The notes below the pieces were generated by a model. That model saw only the letters and a program-made list of their open reading frames with translations. It was not told the DNA's origin and ran no database searches. A stretch of 7,904 nucleotides of DNA, taken from assembly GCA_007127255.1 (NCBI GenBank), contig SKZS01000173.1, positions 1 to 7,904 of the forward strand. The letters are read 5' to 3'. Shown piece after piece: positions 1-5,623 of this stretch; the stretch's first letter is position 1; each line of letters opens with the position of its first letter. This stretch comes from Syntrophomonadaceae bacterium (GTDB taxonomy: Bacteria; Bacillota; Dethiobacteria; DTU022). Made by a program: the position numbers and the translations under genes.

Positions 1-606
1 CAGTTGACTATATCACCGGAGTATTTATTGGAAGAAGGAACGGTTAAGCACATAGAAAAATTATTTTCACCTGACCGCTATTATGACAATAAAAATATAG
101 ATGTTGAGATCGAAAATGGAGTGGGTCAGATAATTGTTCCCCAGACTTTCGATGAACAGATACGAGCCCTGAGCGATGATCTCAATTCTATGCGGATCAG
201 GCTCCAGGAAACCAGGGTCATAGCCGGATTGTCTGAAATGGTCGGCCCGGGAATAATTCTGCAGGTATATGATGCTGAGAATAACTCAGGCAGCGATTCG
301 CTGGTTCATGATGCTGATATAAGGGATATAGTTAACGAATTATTTAGCGCCGGCGCCAGGGGAGTAAGCGTGGGGAATCAAAGGTTAACAGCAACAAGCG
401 CCATTCGCTGTATCGGACCCCTGGTCATGGTTAACCATAATCAGATTCCAGCTAATCCTGTTGTAATCCAGGCTGTCGGTGATCCCGAACTTTTAATAAG
501 CGGGCTGCAAATTATTGCAAATGAGCTGGAAAGAGAACGAGGCTTGATTTTCGAAATAAGCGCCTCCGGTTTCATTAAACTGCCGGCTTATACCCACAAT
601 GAATAA
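1..606 (+). CDS. DUF881-family protein, 5' end outside the window
   Basis: The reading frame is open from the first base, so the TTG at 4 is only the first start-like codon visible and the true start is probably upstream. Numbering from that TTG, residues 50-75 form a short polar, coiled-coil-like helix, followed by the DUF881 core: a V-G-P-G-I turn at 80-84, the stretch VHDADIRDIVNEL at 101-113, the GARGVSV-x-NQRL segment ending near 128, then TSAIRCIGP, an A-V-G-D-P-E motif, and a C-terminal F-I-K-L-P-A-Y. DUF881 proteins from Gram-positive bacteria normally start with one membrane segment and then expose this domain outside the membrane. No membrane segment is visible here, which fits a missing N-terminus. 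The usual N-G before Q-R-L appears swapped (G-N). The biochemical function of the family is unknown. The next gene begins 16 bases after the stop, so cotranscription is likely. Family assignment is firm; the start is unresolved. Confidence 0.85.
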   Translation, partial: QLTISPEYLLEEGTVKHIEKLFSPDRYYDNKNIDVEIENGVGQIIVPQTFDEQIRALSDDLNSMRIRLQETRVIAGLSEMVGPGIILQVYDAENNSGSDSLVHDADIRDIVNELFSAGARGVSVGNQRLTATSAIRCIGPLVMVNHNQIPANPVVIQAVGDPELLISGLQIIANELERERGLIFEISASGFIKLPAYTHNE

Positions 607-622
607 CTGATGAGGTGTCAGA

Positions 623-1450
623 ATGAAAGAGGAAACACTGCTTGCAGCAGCGCGGGCTTCTAGTGTGAGGGCATATGCCCCTTATTCAGGGTTTCCGGTT
701 GGCGCAGCCCTGCTTACCGAAGAAGGGGCTGTTATTACGGGTTCAAACACCGAGAGCGCTTCTTATGGAATGACAGTTTGTGCCGAACGTATTGCCATAT
801 ACACGGCTGTTCATGCCGGTCACCGTAAATTTAAGAAGATAGCCGTTGCCGCCGATAGTTCCCCGCCGCCAACTCCCTGCGGGGCCTGCCGCCAGGTGCT
901 CTGGGAATTAGCCGGTAATATTGAAGTGATTGCAGGAAACTTCAACGGGGAAATAACCATATCAAAGCTTTCCGCACTACTCCCGGAACCCTTTGGTTCA
1001 TCAGCCTGGGACAAAAATCTGGTCAGTAAGGAAGCAGTAGAAAACAGTGCAGAAAGATGGCGTGTGTCCGTATCGTTTCATCCGGTTGGCTATGTGGTCA
1101 GCGGTTATAAAGCGCCGCAGACAATTCCCGCAAACTACAGGGAACTGCTCTCGCAGGTAATTATAGAGCCGGAACTGGAACAGGGGCTTTATCGTTTAGA
1201 AGAAGAGGAAAAGATTAATGTTATATCTTACCTGCACATGGCCAGAGGTTATAGCTTGAAAGAAAAACGCAGCGGCAGGGGTAACGAAGTTTACGGTGTT
1301 TTTGCCTGCAGGGCTCCCCTGAGGCCCAATTCTATAGCTCAATCAACAGTAGAACTGGTGGACGTAAACAAAAATATCCTGACTGTCCGCGGACTCGATT
1401 TAATAGATGGTACCCCGGTGCTTGATATTAAGACCGTCATGCCCCGATAA
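623..1450 (+). CDS. cdd: Cytidine deaminase fused to a TsaA/TrmO-like domain
   Basis: A 275-residue protein with two domains in one uninterrupted frame. Residues 1-132 are a complete homotetrameric-type cytidine deaminase, which hydrolyses cytidine or deoxycytidine to uridine or deoxyuridine. N42 and E44 match the ribose-binding N-x-E, C53-A-E55 gives a zinc ligand and the catalytic glutamate, and P85-C86-G-A-C89 gives the other two zinc cysteines. These positions coincide with those of the Bacillus enzyme. After a linker at about 133-147, residues 148-275 resemble the UPF0066/TsaA/TrmO family (SAM-dependent N6-methylation of t6A37 in tRNA): VFACRAPLRPNSIAQS at 226-241 and DLIDGTPVLDIK at 259-270. 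The N-terminal TrmO motifs (R-S-P, P-R-Q) are poorly kept, so methyltransferase activity is uncertain. The ATG at 623 has GAGGTG (612-617) five bases upstream. An internal GTG at 1064 could in principle start the second domain alone, but only weak purines precede it. Stand-alone cdd is 130-140 residues, so the extension doubles it. The deaminase call is firm, the TsaA-like fold likely, and the combined role unknown. Confidence 0.9.
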   Translation: MKEETLLAAARASSVRAYAPYSGFPVGAALLTEEGAVITGSNTESASYGMTVCAERIAIYTAVHAGHRKFKKIAVAADSSPPPTPCGACRQVLWELAGNIEVIAGNFNGEITISKLSALLPEPFGSSAWDKNLVSKEAVENSAERWRVSVSFHPVGYVVSGYKAPQTIPANYRELLSQVIIEPELEQGLYRLEEEEKINVISYLHMARGYSLKEKRSGRGNEVYGVFACRAPLRPNSIAQSTVELVDVNKNILTVRGLDLIDGTPVLDIKTVMPR

Positions 1451-1463
1451 GGAAAGGGTTATT

Positions 1464-2351
1464 ATGCATCGTTCTGGTTTTGTTGCCTTGATCGGCCGGC
1501 CTAATGTCGGAAAATCGACCCTCTTGAATGCCCTGGTAGGAGAAAAAGTGGCCATTATGTCTGATCGTCCCCAGACCACCAGGAATCAAATCAGGGCTGT
1601 ATTAACCAGGCCTGAATACCAGGTTATTTTTATCGATACCCCGGGACTGCACAAGCCAAAGCATATGCTTGGAACAAACATGGTTCAGATCGCTCGCATG
1701 ACGATGGAAGAAGTTGACCTGGTCTGCTTCCTGGTTGAAGCAAGCCAACCTCCCGGTCCGGGTGATCGTTACATTGCCGATATCCTGAATTCGGTTAACA
1801 GTCCTCTTTTTTTAATATTGAACAAAATTGATCTTGTTTCTGAGGATAAACTGGTTGATTTCAGTGAGCGTTACAGGCAGTTGTGTTCCTTTAAAGACAG
1901 TTTCGCTCTTTCAGCTTTAAAAAAAATTAACCTGGAACCCCTGGTTGATGCTGCCCTGGAATTGCTTCCTGAAGGGCCGCAGTTTTATCCTCCCGATATG
2001 ATTACCGATCAGCCGGAAAAATTCATTGCTGCAGAAATCATTCGCGAAAAGGTAATCCACCTGACCCGGCAGGAGATACCATTTTCGATAGCCGTGGTAA
2101 TTGAAGAAATGAAACCCCGCAATGATGGGAATTTGCTTGATATAAGGGCAGAAATATTTACTGAACGCAAATCCCAGGTTGGTATTATCGTTGGCAAGGG
2201 AGGAAACCTTTTGAAAGAGGCAGGCACCCGGGCCAGAACCGAATTGGAAGCACTTTTCGGTCAGCGTATATTTCTTGATCTAAGGGTTAAAGTCAAGGCT
2301 GACTGGCGTAACCGGGAAGAAGAATTGCGCCGCCTCGGTTACACCTGGTAA
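1464..2351 (+). CDS. era: GTPase Era
   Basis: A 295-residue GTPase that binds the 3' end of 16S rRNA and acts in 30S subunit maturation at the inner face of the membrane. Visible motifs are the P-loop GRPNVGKS at 11-18, the effector region with D-R-P-Q-T-T-R at 34-40, DTPG at 58-61, NKID at 120-123 and SAL at 150-152. These are followed by a C-terminal KH RNA-binding domain with IIVGKGG and the closing W-R-N-R-E-E-E-L-R-R-L-G-Y. Length and domain order match the family. The ATG at 1464 was chosen because GGAAAGG (1451-1457) lies six bases upstream and the protein then begins as other Era proteins do. A GTG-type start at 1407 would add 19 unconserved residues inside the preceding gene. It begins 13 bases after the cytidine deaminase fusion, the cdd-era adjacency common in Firmicutes. 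Confidence 0.97.
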   Translation: MHRSGFVALIGRPNVGKSTLLNALVGEKVAIMSDRPQTTRNQIRAVLTRPEYQVIFIDTPGLHKPKHMLGTNMVQIARMTMEEVDLVCFLVEASQPPGPGDRYIADILNSVNSPLFLILNKIDLVSEDKLVDFSERYRQLCSFKDSFALSALKKINLEPLVDAALELLPEGPQFYPPDMITDQPEKFIAAEIIREKVIHLTRQEIPFSIAVVIEEMKPRNDGNLLDIRAEIFTERKSQVGIIVGKGGNLLKEAGTRARTELEALFGQRIFLDLRVKVKADWRNREEELRRLGYTW

Positions 2352-2393
2352 CCTTTTATAATTCGGCAGCCGGTCATTAATTGTCTTTCAAAG

Positions 2394-2399
2394 AAGGAG
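2394..2399 (+). promoter_or_regulatory. Ribosome binding site fixing the recO TTG start
   Basis: AAGGAG lies nine bases before TTG 2409. The first in-frame ATG, at 2421, would be 21 bases away, which is too far. The site therefore decides for the TTG start, adding the residues M-E-Q-R. Confidence 0.7.
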
Positions 2400-2408
2400 C
2401 TAGTTGCA

Positions 2409-3143
2409 TTGGAACAGCGTATGTTTAAAGCGGATGGAATTGTTTTACGGACCAGGATTCTTGGCGAAGCCGATCGCCTGGTTACCCTGCTTACGCTGGA
2501 AGAAGGAAAATTTGAAGCCGTGGCCCGCGGCGCCCGCAAGATTAAAAGTAAGCTGGCGGCCGGTGTTGATCTTTTTAATTATGGACATTTCACTTTTCAC
2601 CGGGGTAAAACCTGGCCGATAATTACCGGACAGGATACGATTAAGAGCTTTTCCTGTTTTCGGGAAGATCCTGATTTATACCCTTATGGGATTTATATGG
2701 CCGAGCTTAGCGACCGCCTGATATCAGGTGAACAGCCCTGTGCTGAAATTTGCCGGCTTTTGTTGGAAGGATGGAAACTGCTTGGAGAAAAAAATACCGA
2801 TCGCTTTCTTTTGTGCCGTTCTTTTGAATTAAAATTAGCTCATATTTCCGGGTATAGCCCCCACCTTCATTCCTGTACTAACTGTGGGTCAGAGAAAGCT
2901 CTAGCTTTCAGCCCCCGCCAGGGGGGGCTGATGTGCAGCTGCTGCCAGGCTGCCGATGCGATAAAGATGGATCCCGGAACGGCGGCTGTTGCGCGCCGCC
3001 TGATCAAGGCTCCATTGTCGCAGTCAAGCCTGGTTCGTCTTTCAGATAGTCAAAAAAAAGAGCTGGCTTGCGTCACTGCGGCTTTTTTAACTTATCATCT
3101 CGATTTGGGCGAGATTAAATCGAGGCGTCTTTTAGCTGAATAG
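2409..3143 (+). CDS. recO: DNA repair protein RecO
   Basis: A 244-residue recombination mediator of the RecFOR pathway. RecO anneals complementary strands and, with RecR, helps load RecA onto SSB-coated single-stranded DNA. The N-terminal OB-fold carries the family opening (A-D-G-I-V-L-R-T-R at 8-16, G-E-A-D-R-L-V-T at 19-26, ARGARK at 39-44, then L-A-A-G-V-D-L-F). The C-terminal helical part holds a zinc site, C156-x2-C159 and C176-x2-C179, with an extra C178, as in most Firmicute RecO proteins. Length is normal. The TTG start is supported by the ribosome binding site at 2394-2399. It follows era after 57 bases, the usual Firmicute order. That gap holds a lone TATAAT-like hexamer at 2357-2362 without a matching -35 box, so I do not call a promoter there. 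No intrinsic terminator is visible after the stop. Confidence 0.95.
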   Translation: MEQRMFKADGIVLRTRILGEADRLVTLLTLEEGKFEAVARGARKIKSKLAAGVDLFNYGHFTFHRGKTWPIITGQDTIKSFSCFREDPDLYPYGIYMAELSDRLISGEQPCAEICRLLLEGWKLLGEKNTDRFLLCRSFELKLAHISGYSPHLHSCTNCGSEKALAFSPRQGGLMCSCCQAADAIKMDPGTAAVARRLIKAPLSQSSLVRLSDSQKKELACVTAAFLTYHLDLGEIKSRRLLAE

Positions 3144-3194
3144 AAGAGGTTGGAACAAGAACTGGAGGAACCCGGTTTTAAAAGCAGATATGGC

Positions 3195-3223
3195 TTGACG
3201 AGCAGGCTGCTCAATAATATAAT
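3195..3223 (+). promoter_or_regulatory. Sigma-A-type promoter of the metal-efflux operon
   Basis: TTGACG at 3195-3200 and a perfect TATAAT at 3218-3223 are separated by exactly 17 bases. Transcription would begin near 3230, about 45 bases before the regulator's ATG. The spacer contains a perfect inverted repeat, GAGCAG-G-CTGCTC, at 3200-3212. The match to consensus is strong, so the operon should be highly expressed when not repressed, and the repressor site directly downstream fits this. Confidence 0.85.
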
Positions 3224-3224
3224 A

Positions 3225-3250
3225 TATGAACAGATGCTCATAAGTTCATA
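3225..3250 (+). promoter_or_regulatory. ArsR/SmtB-type operator overlapping the transcription start
   Basis: TATGAACA (3225-3232), a two-base centre GA, then TGCTCATA (3235-3242) form an imperfect dyad with seven of eight pairs. This resembles the TGAACA-nn-TGTTCA core of 12-2-12 operators bound by SmtB/ZiaR/CzrA-type repressors. A further half-site, GTTCATA at 3244-3250, is the exact complement of TATGAAC at 3225-3231, giving a second, wider dyad with a 12-base gap. The site begins one base after the -10 box and covers the expected start of transcription, as needed for simple repression by the adjacent regulator. The binding protein is inferred from proximity and sequence type. Confidence 0.75.
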
Positions 3251-3274
3251 AGAAGTTATGTAGGTGGTAGTGAC

Positions 3275-3640
3275 ATGCCTGTCAAAAAGAAAGAAAAAAT
3301 CCAGTGTGATTCCAATATTGTTCATGAAGAAATTGTTCGGCGGGTTGGACAGAAGATGCCCTCCGAAGAAGCTCTTTATGATCTTGCCGAGTTATTTAAA
3401 GTCTTTGGGGATTCAACCCGAATTAAAATAATCTGGGCCCTCTTTGAAGAGGAAATGTGCGTTTGCGATATTGCCCATCTCCTGAATATGACTCACTCGG
3501 CTATATCGCATCAACTGCGGGTGCTCAAGCAGGCCCGCCTGGTCAGACCCCGCCGGGAGGGTAAAAACATGTATTACTCTCTTGATGATCAGCACATTGA
3601 AGAGATCTTTCACCAGGGGTTAATCCATATCAACGAATAA
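3275..3640 (+). CDS. ArsR/SmtB-family metal-sensing repressor (CadC/ZiaR-like)
   Basis: A 121-residue winged-helix dimer that binds operator DNA without metal and releases it when Zn, Cd or Pb binds. The helix-turn-helix is around 65-90 (C-V-C-D-I-A-H-L-L, then H-S-A-I-S-H-Q-L-R-V-L), followed by the wing R-R-E-G-K-N-M-Y-Y-S-L. Two metal sites can be read. The alpha-3N site has C62-V-C64 plus N-terminal C11 (H17 nearby). The alpha-5 site has D105-x-H107 and H118-x2-E121, with the same spacing as D104/H106/H117/E120 of SmtB. CadC and ZiaR also carry both kinds of site. CadC has two N-terminal cysteines where only C11 is seen here, so the exact metal is open, with zinc or cadmium most likely. 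The ATG at 3275 has AGGTGG (3262-3267) seven bases upstream. The efflux ATPase follows after 25 bases, and the promoter and operator lie just upstream, so it is probably autoregulated. Confidence 0.93.
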   Translation: MPVKKKEKIQCDSNIVHEEIVRRVGQKMPSEEALYDLAELFKVFGDSTRIKIIWALFEEEMCVCDIAHLLNMTHSAISHQLRVLKQARLVRPRREGKNMYYSLDDQHIEEIFHQGLIHINE

Positions 3641-3665
3641 TGCAAATGAGGCGGAATAAAGTCCC

Positions 3666-5576
3666 ATGAGTTTCATTAACAGCGAATGTGTTATGGAAAG
3701 TATTTGTGGCTGCAGGGAATCAATAACCAGCAGCATGTATAGTAAGCAGGCCAGGATCGTTCTATATTTATGTGGAGCAGCAATATTTACCGCTGGCCTA
3801 ATCCTCCCCCTCCAGGGGTGGCAAGAATTTTTAGTATTTGTGACTGCTTATGTCATTTTTGGTGGAGGGGTTCTGCTCAGGGCTGCCCGGAACATTGCAG
3901 GTGGCAGGGTTTTCGATGAAAATTTTCTAATGTCGATTGCAACGCTGGGCGCTTTTGCTATTGGAGAGTACCCTGAAGGTGTCGCTGTTATGGTATTCTA
4001 CCGCATAGGGGAAATGCTCCAGGATCATGCCGTAAACCGTTCACGCAGTTCAATAGAAAAACTGATCGATATCCGGCCGGATTATGCGCACCTCATCGAG
4101 GGCAGCGGAACCCGAAAAGTTTCTCCGGAAGAGGTAAAAGTCGGTGATGTGATAATGGTTCGCCCCGGGGAAAGGGTTCCTCTTGACGGCCGCGTATTAA
4201 AAGGCACATCAAACCTTGATGTTTCTGCACTTACCGGCGAATCTTTACCTCACGAAGTTGCCCCGGGCGATGATGTTCTTTCCGGTTCTGTGAATCAGGC
4301 CGGCTTATTAGATATTGAGGTTAGCAGGGTATATAAAGAATCGACAGTTAACCGCATCCTATCTCTTGTTGAAGGTGCTTCTGCCCGCAAAGCGCAAACG
4401 GAAAAGTTTATTTCCCGTTTTGCCGCCTATTATACCCCGCTTGTTGTTGCCGCCGCCTTACTGATTGCTTTTATCCCTCCAATGGTAATGCCGGGGGAGG
4501 AACTTTCTGCCTGGGTATACCGGTCTCTCGTTTTCCTGGTTATCTCCTGTCCCTGTGCCCTGGTAATTTCTATCCCTCTCGGTTTTTTTGGCGGTATCGG
4601 CGGGGCGTCAAGAAAAGGCATACTGGTTAAGGGAGCCAATTATCTTGAAGCATTAAGCGCGGTAGATACGGTTATTTTCGATAAAACAGGGACCCTGACA
4701 CGCGGCGCTTTTAAAGTAAAGGGAGTCTATCCAACGGGTGGTTTCAGCAAAGAAGAACTTCTGCGCTATGGAGCCGCAGCAGCATACTACTCGTCCCACC
4801 CCGTTTCGTATTCCATACTTCAGGCTGGCAAAGAAGGAATCGTTGAAAAGAATCTGCATCACTATTATGAAATGCCCGGGCATGGAGTGCAGGTTACATA
4901 TGACAATAAAGAAATAATAATGGGTAACAATAGATTGATGAGAAAGTGTCATATCCGGGTTAATGGCTATGATGGCTATAATTCGCGTGTTCATTTAGCC
5001 GTCGCCGGCATATATGCCGGCAGCATTGCGGTCGCAGATCAGCTTAACGATGACGCGCCTGAAGCTGTAAGGCGCCTGAGGGAGCTTGGTGTTAAGAATA
5101 TATATATGCTTTCCGGCGATAAGCAGCAGGTGGCCGAGGAGGTCGGAAACAAGCTTAAGCTTGACCGGGTTTATGCCGGGCTGCTGCCCGATCAGAAAGT
5201 AGAAATTATCGAGCAGTTAGAAAGAGAAAATAAGACGGGGAAAAAACATGTTTTTGTCGGAGATGGTATAAATGACGCCCCATCCCTGGCCCGGGCTGAA
5301 ATTGGAGTAGCCATGGGCGGGGTTGGATCTGACGCAGCCATTGAAGCAGCCGATGTCGTCCTGATGACCGGTCAACCCTCAAAGCTTGCTGAAGCAATAG
5401 TTGTTGCCCGTAAAACAAAGTCTATCGTTGTCCAAAACATAATTCTTGCGCTTGGCATTAAAGCGGTGATTATGACCCTGGGTCTTTTTGCTATGGCAAC
5501 AATGTGGGAAGCGGTTTTTGCTGATGTCGGTGTAGCCCTGCTTGCCGTCATAAACGCTATGCGGGCTATGAAATAG
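3666..5576 (+). CDS. P1B-type Zn/Cd/Pb-exporting ATPase (ZntA/CadA-like)
   Basis: A 636-residue membrane pump expected to export divalent soft metals using ATP. Membrane segments are predicted at about 30-49, 54-72, a pair within 85-118 (with G-E-Y-P-E-G and R-I-G-E-M), 255-275, 285-307 and a pair within 588-635. The metal-binding S-C295-P-C297 lies in the sixth. Catalytic parts are T190-G-E-S (actuator), D339-K-T-G-T (phosphorylated aspartate), S-S-H378-P (nucleotide-binding domain) and G532-D-G-I-N-D. K599 in segment 7 and D620-x-G in segment 8 match the Zn/Cd/Pb (P1B-2) subgroup rather than copper pumps. The usual N-terminal HMA domain (G-M-T-C-x2-C) is absent. Instead the short tail has C8, C14 and C16. 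The ATG at 3666 is preceded by GAGGCGG (3647-3653), a somewhat distant ribosome binding site at 12 bases. It is cotranscribed with the regulator. No terminator follows, and the glyQS promoter starts 12 bases after the stop. Confidence 0.94.
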   Translation: MSFINSECVMESICGCRESITSSMYSKQARIVLYLCGAAIFTAGLILPLQGWQEFLVFVTAYVIFGGGVLLRAARNIAGGRVFDENFLMSIATLGAFAIGEYPEGVAVMVFYRIGEMLQDHAVNRSRSSIEKLIDIRPDYAHLIEGSGTRKVSPEEVKVGDVIMVRPGERVPLDGRVLKGTSNLDVSALTGESLPHEVAPGDDVLSGSVNQAGLLDIEVSRVYKESTVNRILSLVEGASARKAQTEKFISRFAAYYTPLVVAAALLIAFIPPMVMPGEELSAWVYRSLVFLVISCPCALVISIPLGFFGGIGGASRKGILVKGANYLEALSAVDTVIFDKTGTLTRGAFKVKGVYPTGGFSKEELLRYGAAAAYYSSHPVSYSILQAGKEGIVEKNLHHYYEMPGHGVQVTYDNKEIIMGNNRLMRKCHIRVNGYDGYNSRVHLAVAGIYAGSIAVADQLNDDAPEAVRRLRELGVKNIYMLSGDKQQVAEEVGNKLKLDRVYAGLLPDQKVEIIEQLERENKTGKKHVFVGDGINDAPSLARAEIGVAMGGVGSDAAIEAADVVLMTGQPSKLAEAIVVARKTKSIVVQNIILALGIKAVIMTLGLFAMATMWEAVFADVGVALLAVINAMRAMK

Positions 5577-5588
5577 GAGTGCGGCTAC

Positions 5589-5617
5589 TTGACAATAACC
5601 TGTTCAGTTGTTAGTAT
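5589..5617 (+). promoter_or_regulatory. Sigma-A-type promoter of the glyQS T-box operon
   Basis: A perfect TTGACA at 5589-5594 and TAGTAT at 5612-5617 (four of six matches to TATAAT) are 17 bases apart. Transcription should begin near 5624, just ahead of the T-box Stem I. It starts only 12 bases after the ATPase stop codon. Confidence 0.7.
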
Positions 5618-5623
5618 CTTAAT

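Noticed and set aside
1407..1463. An earlier in-frame start for era inside the cytidine deaminase fusion gene.
   Set aside because: It adds 19 residues not typical of Era and lacks a better ribosome binding site. ATG 1464 has a well-spaced one and gives the normal N-terminus.
2357..2362. TATAAT hexamer between era and recO as a possible recO promoter.
   Set aside because: No acceptable -35 hexamer lies at the right distance upstream, and TATAAT-like strings are frequent in AT-rich gaps.
3150..3251. A 33-codon frame starting with TTG right after recO and running through the metal promoter and operator.
   Set aside because: The purine-rich AAGAGG abuts the TTG with no spacing, the product resembles nothing I recognise, and the frame crosses well-defined promoter and operator sequence. 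Chance is the simpler explanation.
4872..4883. ATGCCCGGGCAT, a 12-base palindrome in the ATPase gene.
   Set aside because: It is short and follows directly from codons for M-P-G-H in a conserved nucleotide-binding region, so no separate function is needed.
4653..4994. A 113-codon frame on the minus strand within the ATPase gene.
   Set aside because: It lies wholly opposite a strongly conserved catalytic region, its product has no recognisable family, and no promoter or ribosome binding site supports it.
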